Shown here piece by piece: positions 47,027 through 55,722 of a DNA stretch of 64,000 nt (its first letter is position 1; each line of letters opens with the position of its first letter). The notes beneath the pieces are model-generated. The model was not told where the DNA came from. It did no database searches and saw only the letters and a list, made by a program, of their open reading frames with translations. Both the position numbers and the translations under genes were made by a program. Where the stretch lies: positions 23,441 to 87,440 of the forward strand of contig JAZLKZ010000119.1 of assembly GCA_045597845.1 (NCBI GenBank), written 5' to 3'. The stretch is from Colimorpha sp045597845 (lineage in GTDB: Bacteria > Bacteroidota > Bacteroidia > Bacteroidales > P3).

Positions 47027-49579
47027 TTAGATTTTTTCTACGTCGGAGTTGTATATCCAGCCTTTGTTGCCGTCGGCGAGGGCGATTTTGTACCAATCTC
47101 CTACGCTTTCTTCAATGGTCACTTTCGATCCTTCGTGCAACAAGAACTTGTCAACGCTGCTGTTCTCTGGCGAACTCTTCACTGCTGCTGCCGGCATCAT
47201 TACGATGGCTTGTTTGTTGTAGTCGCGGTTGTGGATGCAAGCGATGCTGCTGGAAATGGAGAATAGCAGTAGAACCAATGCTGCAAGTCCGGAGGCAAGC
47301 ATAATCTTGCGTGTTTTGTAATCTTTGCTGAGAACGAACACCACGACAATTCCGCACAACAATGCCGTGAACAAAAGTACGGCGATGAGCCATCCCGTGG
47401 GAGAAAACCAGTGTTGGATGGCTTTGAACCATCGGGTTAGGAAGAAACTTGGAAGAGAAGAAATCTTGTCTTGGATTTTGGAGTTGCAGAGTTCCAGGTT
47501 CTCGCGTGCTTCCTTGTCGGATGGATTGATGGTGAGTGCGCGTTCGTAGTTGAGAATGGCTTTGCCAATCTCCATCTGGCGATAGTAGCAGTTGCCGAGG
47601 TTATAGTAAAGTGTGGCGGACTGGTAGCCTTCGGAAAGGATGGATTCGTAGGCGGTAATAGCTTGCTGATAGTTGTTGGCGGCATAGGCTTCGTAGGCCT
47701 GTTGCATCTTTGCCGTAGGTTGTGCGCATATTGTGGATGCCGACAGACAGAGGATGAGAATGAAGGAAAGGTTGCGTATCATGTTGAGGGCTTTGTCGTA
47801 GATGCCTTGTTTCTTTTTGCTACTGTCGCCTGGGGCGAAACGGGCGAAATCGACATCTTCGAGGGTTTGCAGGATTTGTGCTTGCTGTTCTTGGGAAACT
47901 TGCTTCTCTTCGAGGTTTTGTCTTACAGTGTCGGATGAAAGTTGGGCGAGGTTGATGTTGAACTTGTCGGATAGGCAACCCCAGATGGCTTTGTAAATCT
48001 CTTCGTAGAACTTGTTGTCGTCGCCGCTGCGCAGATGTTTTTCGGCATTCTTGAGACGTCTGCGAGCCTCTTTGGTGGCGCGGCGCAGACGGGTGCCGGC
48101 GATGTCTTGTTGTGCCTGCTGTTTCTTGAGACCGATGACCATTGCCACAATTGTGGCGAGGATAATTGCCGCCAAAGCACTCCAGAACCAGAAGGGAACC
48201 GATGTCGCGTCTTTGCGTTGCAACGAGGTGTTGCTCTTGACATAGTTGATGTCGGAGTTGAGCAACTTGACGTCGCTCTGGTTGCTGCTCACGTTTTTCA
48301 TCGCGTTGGGGTCACCTTTCTCGACGTGGAGCGGAATTGCGGGCACTTGCTTGGTGATGTAAGAACCTTTTTGCGGGTCGAAATAGACAAAATTGAACGC
48401 GGGAATCTCGTAGTCGCCTTGGCTGCGGGGAATGACAATCCATTCAAAGGTGCGGCTGCCGCTCACGCCGCCATCGTTGCGGTTTATTTTGTCGTTGACC
48501 TGTGGGTCATAGACCTCGAAGGTGGATGGAAAATCAGTTGTGGGTTCGTTGATGAGCATCAAGTTGCCCGAACCGCTGATGGTCACATGGTAGGTAATGG
48601 CTTCGTTGGCCTTGACGGTGCGTGTGTCCACGTCGCCCTTGACGTCAAAGTTGCCTACACCGCCACAATAGTTGTCAGGAGCCGATGGAAGCGGACGTAC
48701 ATTGACGTTGAGCGTGTTGGTGCGCAGGTGCTTCTCAACGGCTTGTGTGGGATTGAAGAAGGCGTCGTCGAAGAGGTCCCAGATACTGTTGGACCGTCTG
48801 CGTTGACGTTGTACCATGGCAAGAACGTCAAGGTCGAGCGGCGAGATCGTAAGCTTGCCGCTTTCCTGGGCGAAAAGGGCTCCGCGGCGAATCTCCGCCA
48901 CTTGGTATGTCATTCCGTTGATGGTCTCTTCGTATTGCTTGATTTCGCGCCCTTCGCTCAGGTCTTCCGCCCAGAAACCTTTGTTGCCAGGCAGCTTGTC
49001 GATCTGAAACTGACTGATGGGTACGCGTGTGTAGATTTTATAGGTGATGATGACTTGCTCGCCCTGGTAGGGATTGCTTTTGTTGATGTTGGCGCGGGCA
49101 AAGAGCGATTTGCCGTCAATCTCTGTGGCTTGCTGAGGTTGCTGCTGTTGAGGTTGTGAACCCCAGCCCCGTTGCTGTTGCTGAGCCTGCTGTTGCTGTG
49201 GGTTTCCTTTCTCAACCTTGATGGTGAAACTGTTGCTGCTGATTTTCTTGCCGTCAACGGTGCAACTTGCTGGACCGATGGTGAAGCTGCCTTCCATGTC
49301 GGCTCCGATTACATAGCTGAAGCCGTTATTCACACTGCGAGATACATTCCCGTTGATGATGCTCATGCTGGTAGAGGATGAACGGTGCGGGCCGCTCAGC
49401 ACGCTTAACCCTTTGAAGGTTGGAGCGCGAAAGTCCTTGGCTTCGCCGTTGACCGAGAAAGTAACTTGAAAACGTTGTCCTACAGCCACCACCGAAGGCG
49501 CCTGAACAGATATCTCTTGTGCGAAAATCGCAAGGGGAATTATGACGCAAAGTGCGAGAGCTACAATTCTTTTGTGCAT
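47027..49579 (-). CDS. BatD-BatE fusion protein
   Basis: About 850 residues. Residues 1-599 are BatD: signal peptide HKRIVALALCVIIPLAIFAQ, Ig-like domains (VAVGQRFQVTFSVNGEAKDF), a Gln-rich insert, a membrane helix (FWFWSALAAIILATIVAMVIGL) and a cytoplasmic helical tail. Without a stop, MIRNLSFILILCLSASTICAQ (ATG at 47782) begins BatE: TPRs (AYEAYAANNYQQAITAYESILSEGY, LYYNLGNCYYRQMEIGKAILNYERAL), two membrane helices and a terminal SH3-like domain (DKFLLHEGSKVTIEESVGDWYKIALADGNKGWIYN). These are separate genes in many Bacteroidota. It is the last gene of the Bat operon. Confidence 0.85.
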   Translation of the reverse strand: MHKRIVALALCVIIPLAIFAQEISVQAPSVVAVGQRFQVTFSVNGEAKDFRAPTFKGLSVLSGPHRSSSTSMSIINGNVSRSVNNGFSYVIGADMEGSFTIGPASCTVDGKKISSNSFTIKVEKGNPQQQQAQQQQRGWGSQPQQQQPQQATEIDGKSLFARANINKSNPYQGEQVIITYKIYTRVPISQFQIDKLPGNKGFWAEDLSEGREIKQYEETINGMTYQVAEIRRGALFAQESGKLTISPLDLDVLAMVQRQRRRSNSIWDLFDDAFFNPTQAVEKHLRTNTLNVNVRPLPSAPDNYCGGVGNFDVKGDVDTRTVKANEAITYHVTISGSGNLMLINEPTTDFPSTFEVYDPQVNDKINRNDGGVSGSRTFEWIVIPRSQGDYEIPAFNFVYFDPQKGSYITKQVPAIPLHVEKGDPNAMKNVSSNQSDVKLLNSDINYVKSNTSLQRKDATSVPFWFWSALAAIILATIVAMVIGLKKQQAQQDIAGTRLRRATKEARRRLKNAEKHLRSGDDNKFYEEIYKAIWGCLSDKFNINLAQLSSDTVRQNLEEKQVSQEQQAQILQTLEDVDFARFAPGDSSKKKQGIYDKALNMIRNLSFILILCLSASTICAQPTAKMQQAYEAYAANNYQQAITAYESILSEGYQSATLYYNLGNCYYRQMEIGKAILNYERALTINPSDKEARENLELCNSKIQDKISSLPSFFLTRWFKAIQHWFSPTGWLIAVLLFTALLCGIVVVFVLSKDYKTRKIMLASGLAALVLLLFSISSSIACIHNRDYNKQAIVMMPAAAVKSSPENSSVDKFLLHEGSKVTIEESVGDWYKIALADGNKGWIYNSDVEKI

Positions 49580-49644
49580 TGTTTTTGGTAATGACATCTT
49601 TCTTTGGCAGTTATGAGTTAAGAGTTGAATGGAAACTTTGTTGG

Positions 49645-50463
49645 CTACCAATCCTTTTCGATTCTTCCAGCTTGGCCCACGGCGACTTTCTTGTTTTGGT
49701 CTTTCATCGTGTTTTTCTCGTTGTTGCGAACGGCTTCCAACAAACGTTCAGCATCTTCTTTCTTTTGCTTTTGAGCTTGCTGCTGTTGTTGGTTCTGTTT
49801 TTGCTGCTGGTTTTGATTCTGTTGATTCTTATTTTGTTGGTTTTGATTCTGTTGGTCTTTGTTTTGTTGCCCCTTGTTTTGCTGGTCTTTGTTCTGGTCT
49901 TGATTCTGTTGTCCTTGACCTTGCTGATCCTTGTTCTGTTGGTCTTGGTTTTGTTGCCCGCCACCGTTCTGGTTTTGCTGGTTTTGTTGCTGCTGTTGGG
50001 CTTGCGCCAGCAGTTTCTTTGCGTAAGAGAGGTTGTATCGAGTGTCTTCGTTCTTTGGGTCGAGCTTCATCGCCTCTTGGTAGCTGTTGACAGCCTGTTG
50101 GAAGTGCTGCATTCCGTTTTGGCGGTCTTTCAATCCTGCTTGCAAGTAGCTGTTGCCTAAGTTGTGATAGCAGTCGCGACGCTGTTTTTGGTCCATCTTG
50201 GGATTTTCAATGGCTTTTTGGTAGTGTGAGGCTGCTTCCTCATAGTGTTTCTGCTTGTATAGCGTATTTCCGAGGTTGTATTGTCCGCGATAGTAGGTGC
50301 TGTCGGTTTCTATCGCCTTGCGGTATTTGGTCTCGGCATTTTCATATCGTTCTTTCCGATATTCGCGGTTGCCGTTGCGAATGTTGCTGCGTGACTTGCT
50401 TTCCTGGGCGGCCGCCGTGAGGAAAGTGCATGTCATCAAGAAAAAAAGAATATAGCGTTTCAT
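49645..50463 (-). CDS. batC: BatC, TPR protein with Gln/Asn-rich tail
   Basis: 272 residues: signal peptide KRYILFFLMTCTFLTAAAQ, then TPR units (GNREYRKERYENAETKYRKAIETDSTYYRGQYNLGNTLYKQKHYEEAASHYQKAIE and NSYQEAMKLDPKNEDTRYNLSYAKKLL). A ~90-residue Gln/Asn/Lys/Asp-rich low-complexity run follows, and a charged end. It is periplasmic and probably a scaffold for the BatA/BatB complex. ATG 50463 overlaps the batB stop by 4 bases. Confidence 0.88.
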   Translation of the reverse strand: MKRYILFFLMTCTFLTAAAQESKSRSNIRNGNREYRKERYENAETKYRKAIETDSTYYRGQYNLGNTLYKQKHYEEAASHYQKAIENPKMDQKQRRDCYHNLGNSYLQAGLKDRQNGMQHFQQAVNSYQEAMKLDPKNEDTRYNLSYAKKLLAQAQQQQQNQQNQNGGGQQNQDQQNKDQQGQGQQNQDQNKDQQNKGQQNKDQQNQNQQNKNQQNQNQQQKQNQQQQQAQKQKKEDAERLLEAVRNNEKNTMKDQNKKVAVGQAGRIEKDW

Positions 50464-51518
50464 TTTTTTGCTCCAATAATCTTTTCCCAATTGATTTTTC
50501 TGTTTCTACGTTCGAAGATAAGTAACTCGGCTATGAGCAGCAGAAATGCCGCAGTAAGCGGATATTGATAGCGGCTCTCGTATTCCGAGAACATGGCATC
50601 GTCGTAGTGGCTTTTCTCCAGCTTGTCGATTTGGTCGAGCACTTTCTGAAGGTCGGCGTTCACGTTGCCAGCTCTAACATATATTCCGTTACCGGCATGG
50701 GCGATGCCTTCCAGCATCTGCTCGTTGAGTTGTGTGGTCACGGTGTTGCCTGTCATGTCCTTTTTGTAACCTACACGTTGGCCTCCGCGATAGGATGGTA
50801 TGGGCGCTCCTTCGGGAAGTCCCATGCCTATGGTGCACACCAAAATGCCCTCTTCGGCGGCTGTTGCGGCGGCGGCTTCGGCGTCGTCTTCATGGTTTTC
50901 ACCATCGGAGATTACGATGATGGCGCGGCTTTTGTTCTTTCCCCATTCGCGGTCGGGGTCGCCGTAACCAAAGGTTGACATGGCTTTTTCGATGGCGTCG
51001 CCGATGGCGGTTCCTTGTGTGGCAATCATCTCACAGTCAATCTGGTCAAGAAAAAGCTTTACGGCGCTGTAGTCGTTGGTGAGAGGCATTTGGATGTAAC
51101 TGCTGCCCGCAAAGACAACAAGGGAGATTCGGTCGCCTGCCATCTGGCTCATAAGGTTTGCGACGACTTTTTTGCTGCGCTCCAAGCGGTTGGGCTGAAT
51201 GTCTTCTGCCATCATACTGTTGGAAACGTCGAGACATATTGCCACGTCGCCACCAATGTGTTCGCCTTTTACCAGTTTGCTGCCCATTTGAGGATTGGCT
51301 ATGGCGAGTATGAGACACCCCAAAGCGGCAAGCAATAGGCAGAATTTCAACGTGGGACGCCAAGAAGAAGCATCAGGGATGAGCCTGCCGAACATCGATT
51401 TGTCGGCAAACTGTGCCAAACGTTGTTTCCCTTTGTGTTGCATCCAAATCCATGCAACCAATAATAGGGGCAACAAAAATAACAAATATAATAAATCAGG
51501 ATGTTGAAAATGAATCAT
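50460..51518 (-). CDS. batB: BatB, von Willebrand A membrane protein
   Basis: 352 residues with two N-terminal membrane helices, a VWA domain with an intact MIDAS (GDVAICLDVSNSMMAEDIQPNRLERSK, then AGDRISLVVFAGSSYIQMPLTND and IIVISDGENHEDDAEAAA) and a C-terminal helix (PLTAAFLLLIAELLIF). It is part of the Bat (Bacteroides aerotolerance) membrane complex. It is separated from batA by 73 bases of spacer repeats. Confidence 0.94.
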   Translation of the reverse strand: MIHFQHPDLLYLLFLLPLLLVAWIWMQHKGKQRLAQFADKSMFGRLIPDASSWRPTLKFCLLLAALGCLILAIANPQMGSKLVKGEHIGGDVAICLDVSNSMMAEDIQPNRLERSKKVVANLMSQMAGDRISLVVFAGSSYIQMPLTNDYSAVKLFLDQIDCEMIATQGTAIGDAIEKAMSTFGYGDPDREWGKNKSRAIIVISDGENHEDDAEAAAATAAEEGILVCTIGMGLPEGAPIPSYRGGQRVGYKKDMTGNTVTTQLNEQMLEGIAHAGNGIYVRAGNVNADLQKVLDQIDKLEKSHYDDAMFSEYESRYQYPLTAAFLLLIAELLIFERRNRKINWEKIIGAKK

Positions 51519-51591
51519 CTAATTAGTTAAGAGTTATGAGTTAAGAGTTCCGTTGTCGCTAATCACTATTCTCCAGTCATTAATCACCAAA

Positions 51592-52590
51592 CTATGGAGT
51601 GCTGCGGAAATAGAACAATCCGAGTGCAAATTCCAAAAGCAGCGAGCAGAGGGCGATAATCAGGAAAGGCAGATATTCGTCTTTTTGTTGGGCGTACTGG
51701 GTGACGTCGATTTTGCTTTTTTCCATTTTGTCGATTTCGTCGAAGATGGATTCAAGTGATTTTTTGTTGGTTGCGCGAAAATACTGACCATCAGTGGTGG
51801 AGTTGGCCATCTTGGTAAGAAGCGGTTCGTCGATTTCAACTTCTATGTTTTGATAGCGGATGTGCCCGAATGGGTCGCGGAAAGGGTAGGGGGCAAGTCC
51901 CATGGTGCCCACGCCAATGGTGTAGAGTCGGATGTTGTAAAGTGCGGCAATCTCGGCGGCACTCTGAGGATCAACAGATCCTTGGTTGTTGATACCGTCG
52001 GTGAGGAGAATGATGACTTTGCTCTTGGCTTCGCTATCCTTGATGCGGTTGATGGCTGTTGCGAGTCCGTCGCCCAAGGCGGTACCGTCTTTCAAAAGTC
52101 CGGTCTTAAGGTTGGAGAGCTGGTCCAGCAGCACCTTGTGGTCGATAGTGAGCGGCACTTGTGTAAACGCCTCTCCGGCAAAGGCTACGAGTCCCATTCG
52201 GTCGTTCTTCCTGCCGTCGATGAAGTTGGCTGCCACTTTCTTCGCGGCTTCCAGTCGGTTGGGTCGGAAGTCCTCGGCAAGCATACTGCCACTGACGTCC
52301 ATCGCCATCACAATGTCGATGCCTTCCACCTTCATTTCTTGTCGGCTGAGCATTCTTTGTGGACGAGCCAGCGCGACGATGACGGCGGAGAGGGTGATGA
52401 GCCGCAAGGCTACCAACAAGGGGTAGGCGCGTTGACGGAAGGTCTTGTGGGCGTTCTTGAAAAGCCCAATATTGGAGAATTGCAGGGCGGGTTTCTGTTT
52501 GCGGTAGCGCAGAATGTACCATACGATAAGCAGTGGCACTACAACCAGCAGCCACAGCATCCAGGGTCTTGCAAATGTGTAATCGCTCAT
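51592..52590 (-). CDS. batA: BatA, von Willebrand A membrane protein
   Basis: 332 residues: membrane helix (WMLWLLVVVPLLIVWYILR), VWA domain with MIDAS (GIDIVMAMDVSGSMLAEDFRPNRLEAAK, then KNDRMGLVAFAGEAFTQVPLTIDH, GTALGDGL and VIILLTDGINNQG) and a C-terminal helix (YLPFLIIALCSLLLEFALGLFYF). It overlaps the preceding gene by 4 bases. It is paralogous to BatB. Confidence 0.95.
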   Translation of the reverse strand: MSDYTFARPWMLWLLVVVPLLIVWYILRYRKQKPALQFSNIGLFKNAHKTFRQRAYPLLVALRLITLSAVIVALARPQRMLSRQEMKVEGIDIVMAMDVSGSMLAEDFRPNRLEAAKKVAANFIDGRKNDRMGLVAFAGEAFTQVPLTIDHKVLLDQLSNLKTGLLKDGTALGDGLATAINRIKDSEAKSKVIILLTDGINNQGSVDPQSAAEIAALYNIRLYTIGVGTMGLAPYPFRDPFGHIRYQNIEVEIDEPLLTKMANSTTDGQYFRATNKKSLESIFDEIDKMEKSKIDVTQYAQQKDEYLPFLIIALCSLLLEFALGLFYFRSTP

Positions 52591-53471
52591 GCTTGTTCCT
52601 CCTTTCCAGCCTCGGTGGCGGACTTGTCGGCTTCGGCTTTGCGTATAAATTCGGTAGCGTTGTTCATGGAGCGGTCGTGCTCGTAGGGCAAAGGCTCCGA
52701 TTTGGCGAACTTGACCATGTCGGCGGTCTGCAGAATGTCGGCAAGCCGTGCGGAAGCGTTGCTGTCCGTAGTGTTGCGATGAACGTTGTTGAACTGCTCA
52801 ATGGTCTGGTCGCTGGTCATCTCGGTAGAGGCGATGCCGTAGCGTTTCTCCAGATAGTTGCGCACGATGTCGGTGAGCTCGGTGTGGTATTCCTTGATGC
52901 GACCTTGTTGCCATAACTGTTTCAACCGCAAAGCTTCCAAATCGTTCAACGCTTTTTGGTCGGCGGGTAGTGGCGGCGCTTTGGGAATGGAAATGATGGG
53001 TTGGTTGGCTTTTTTGCGCTTGATGACAAAGCAGATGCCAAATACCAGTGCCGCTGCAACGATGGCGAGCAATACCCAGCGGAATATTTCCCAGAAAGTG
53101 TAAGGCTCTTTCATGATGGGGCTGATGTCGCGAATATCGGCTTTGGTGGTGTCAACGTTGGGTACATCGTTGACGGTCAGAAGTATGGAGTCTTCGCCCA
53201 ACTTGAGCCAATGCATGCCCACCTCAAAGCTGGTGAGGGCGGTCTTTTGTACGATGGTCTGCTTGCCGTTGTCGTTATTGGTATCGAGCCATTGCTGTAG
53301 TGCAACGATGTCGTTTTGGTTGAGTTCGTCGAGGGTGGGGAATGTCGGCCCAAAGGCGCTCAAGGTCACTTGGTCGCCGATGAGCATGCTGTCGCGGTCG
53401 AGCGAAAAATTTTGAGCGCTCAATCCGCTGACGCCACACAAGACGATGATGAATAAAAATATTCTCTTCAT
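52587..53471 (-). CDS. Bat-operon membrane protein of BatX type
   Basis: 294 residues: signal peptide KRIFLFIIVLCGVSGLSAQ, a ~110-residue periplasmic beta domain, a single membrane helix (ILRWVLLAIVAAALVFGICFVIK-like, residues ~130-150) and a cytoplasmic helical domain (ALNDLEALRLKQLWQQGRIKEYHTELTDIVRNYLEKRYGIASTEMTSDQTIE). This architecture is constant between the DUF58 and batA genes of such operons. The biochemical role is not known. Confidence 0.82.
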   Translation of the reverse strand: MKRIFLFIIVLCGVSGLSAQNFSLDRDSMLIGDQVTLSAFGPTFPTLDELNQNDIVALQQWLDTNNDNGKQTIVQKTALTSFEVGMHWLKLGEDSILLTVNDVPNVDTTKADIRDISPIMKEPYTFWEIFRWVLLAIVAAALVFGICFVIKRKKANQPIISIPKAPPLPADQKALNDLEALRLKQLWQQGRIKEYHTELTDIVRNYLEKRYGIASTEMTSDQTIEQFNNVHRNTTDSNASARLADILQTADMVKFAKSEPLPYEHDRSMNNATEFIRKAEADKSATEAGKEEQA

Positions 53472-53508
53472 GTTGTTTTCACTGAGTGTTAACTGAGTGC
53501 CGCAGGGG

Positions 53509-54405
53509 TTAGCTGCGCATCTTGAACAATTTCATCAACGGCTTTACGAAGTCCTCGCCGGTGTAGAGCTCGGTCTGGTCGATGCCGTATTTTTTCAGTG
53601 TCTCGTCGGTACGTTTGCGGTGCTGCTCGTAGGCATTGGCAAACTCGTCGCGTGTCTGACTGCTGGAGGTGTCCACCCAGGTGGTCTTGCCACTTTCGGG
53701 GTCGTAGAACTTTACCAGTCCGAGGTTGGGCAACTGCTGTTCCTTCTCGTCGGTGATGCGCACCGCCACGAGATCGTGCTTGTTGGCGGCAATCTTCAAC
53801 GCATCGCTATAGTTCTCGTCGTAGAAGTCGCTGAGCAGAAATGCCGTACAGCGTTTCTTGATGACGTTGGTGAAGTATCGCAACGCCTCGGTTAGGTTGG
53901 TGCCGTTGCTTTCGGGCTGGAAAGTGATGAGCTCGCGGATGATGCGTAGGATATGAGTGCGACCCTTCTTGGGAGGAATGAATTTCTCGATATGGTCGCT
54001 GAAAAAGATTACGCCTACTTTGTCGTTGTTCTGAATGGCACTGAAGGCTATCGTGGCGGCCACTTCCGCTACCAGCTCTTCCTTGAACTGGTGGTTGGTG
54101 CCGAAATGGTTGCTTCCGCTGGTGTCCACCAACAGCATTACGGTGAGTTCGCGCTCTTCTTCGAAAATCTTGACGTAAGGGTGATTCAGTCGCGCCGTTA
54201 CGTTCCAGTCAATGCTGCGTACGTCGTCGCCGTATTGATATTCGCGTACTTCGCTGAACGCCATGCCTCTTCCTTTGAAAGCGCTGTGGTATTCGCCGGA
54301 AAAAAGCTGGCGGGAGAGCCCTTTGGCCTTAATCTCGATTTTTCGTACTTTTTTTATGATTTCGCTATCTTGTTCCACTTTCGTTTTAGTTTTCGTTAGC
54401 CGCAA
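53509..54405 (-). CDS. DUF58 protein of the Bat operon
   Basis: Up to 298 residues. LSRQLFSGEYHSAFKGRGMAFSEVREYQYGDDVRSIDWNVTARLNHPYVKIFEEERELTVMLLVDTSGSNHFG is the DUF58 core with a VWA-like fold and a D-x-S-x-S metal site. It usually acts with MoxR AAA+ proteins as a chaperone pair. No ATG is well placed: the ORF opens with TTG 54405, and a GTG at 54378 fits family N-termini (EQDSEIIKKVRKIEIKAKGLS) equally well. Confidence 0.9.
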   Translation of the reverse strand: MRLTKTKTKVEQDSEIIKKVRKIEIKAKGLSRQLFSGEYHSAFKGRGMAFSEVREYQYGDDVRSIDWNVTARLNHPYVKIFEEERELTVMLLVDTSGSNHFGTNHQFKEELVAEVAATIAFSAIQNNDKVGVIFFSDHIEKFIPPKKGRTHILRIIRELITFQPESNGTNLTEALRYFTNVIKKRCTAFLLSDFYDENYSDALKIAANKHDLVAVRITDEKEQQLPNLGLVKFYDPESGKTTWVDTSSSQTRDEFANAYEQHRKRTDETLKKYGIDQTELYTGEDFVKPLMKLFKMRS

Positions 54406-54426
54406 GTCACTAATCCTTGTTCACGA

Positions 54427-55422
54427 TTAAGGTACATCCACCCTGTTGAGGATTTCGTTGACCAGTTCCTCGCTGGTGATGTTCTCGGCTTCGGCTTCGT
54501 AGGTGAGGCCTACGCGGTGACGGAGCACATCCATGGCAATAGCGCGCACGTCTTCGGGAATAACGTAGCCTCTGCGATGCAGGAAAGCGTAGGCTTTTGC
54601 TGCGGCGGCAAGGTTGATGCTGCCACGGGGCGAAGCGCCGTAGCTGATCATGCCGTTTAGCTTGTCGAGACCGTATTGTCCAGGGAAACGGGTTGCGAAA
54701 ATAATGTCGGTGATGTAGTTTTCAATCTTTTCGTCCATATAGACTTCACGAACCAATGTACGTGCGTGGAGAATGTCTTCGGGTTTCAAGATGGGCTGCT
54801 GCGCTGTAAATCCGCCGCACATCTGCTGGTGGAGGATTTGGCGCTCCTCTTCGCGAGTAGGATAGCTGATGACCACTTTGAGCATGAATCGGTCCACCTG
54901 AGCCTCGGGCAGGGGATAGGTGCCTTCTTGCTCGATGGGGTTCTGTGTGGCCATTACCAGGAAAGGCTCCTCCAACTTGAAGGTGCTTTCACCGATGGTG
55001 ACCTGACGTTCCTGCATGGCTTCGAGTAAGGCACTCTGTACCTTTGCCGGCGCACGGTTGATTTCATCTGCAAGAATCAGGTTCGAGAAAATGGGGCCTT
55101 TTTTGACGTCGAAACGCTCGTTTTTCTGGCTGTAAATCATGGTGCCGATAAGGTCGGCAGGGAGCAGGTCGGGGGTGAACTGTATGCGGCTGAACTTGGC
55201 ATCGATGGCTTTGGCGAGTGTAGTGATGGTCATGGTCTTGGCCAAGCCGGGAACGCCTTCCAGCAGGATATGCCCGTTGCTGAGCAATCCAATCAGCAGA
55301 CTTTCAACCATGTGTTTTTGTCCTACGATGTTTTTGCGGATTTCGTTGCTCAGGGCTTCGGCAAAGGCGCTTTCCTGCGCTATGCGAGCGTTGAGTTCTT
55401 GGATGTTGACAGTTTCGTTCAT
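54427..55422 (-). CDS. MoxR-family AAA+ ATPase
   Basis: 331 residues: VGQKHMVESLLIGLLSNGHILLEGVPGLAKT (Walker A), LILADEINRAPAKVQSALLEAMQERQVTIG (Walker B and sensor region), VMATQNPIEQEGTYPLPEAQVDRFMLKV and the C-terminal lid (GASPRGSINLAAAAKAYAFLHRRGYVIPEDV). It is the first gene of the Bat operon, acting with the DUF58 and VWA proteins. Confidence 0.96.
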   Translation of the reverse strand: MNETVNIQELNARIAQESAFAEALSNEIRKNIVGQKHMVESLLIGLLSNGHILLEGVPGLAKTMTITTLAKAIDAKFSRIQFTPDLLPADLIGTMIYSQKNERFDVKKGPIFSNLILADEINRAPAKVQSALLEAMQERQVTIGESTFKLEEPFLVMATQNPIEQEGTYPLPEAQVDRFMLKVVISYPTREEERQILHQQMCGGFTAQQPILKPEDILHARTLVREVYMDEKIENYITDIIFATRFPGQYGLDKLNGMISYGASPRGSINLAAAAKAYAFLHRRGYVIPEDVRAIAMDVLRHRVGLTYEAEAENITSEELVNEILNRVDVP

Positions 55423-55722
55423 AATTGTTATATGTTTTCTATTAATTCAAAAAGAAATGTGGAAATAAAATCTATTATAATAAAAATATTCCCTAATAAC
55501 GTTGTTTGATTTTCTTTTATTGTTTGATGAAAAAAAACAAACATGGATTTTAAGATTGTTTTAACTAAATGAAAGTCCGCCTGCAAAAAGAAGTCGTGAA
55601 GGTGAAAACCAGGTGTTGAAAATATTTTGTTGCAGATGTAGAGAATTCAGAAAAAAAATGTATCTTTGCTATCTGATTAATTGTGCAAAGAAAATAAATA
55701 TCTAATTAATTATTAATATATT
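55423..55722. other. AT-rich intergenic region between divergent operons
   Basis: 300 bases between moxR and the T9SS cargo gene. The only supported element is a plus-strand -7 box TATCTTTG at 55661-55668. I saw no ORF, strong hairpin or convincing minus-strand promoter for the Bat operon, whose -7 box must be divergent from consensus. Confidence 0.55.
55661..55668 (+). promoter_or_regulatory. Promoter -7 box of the T9SS cargo gene
   Basis: TATCTTTG with a 54-base leader before the ATG. The -33 region is weak. Confidence 0.6.
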
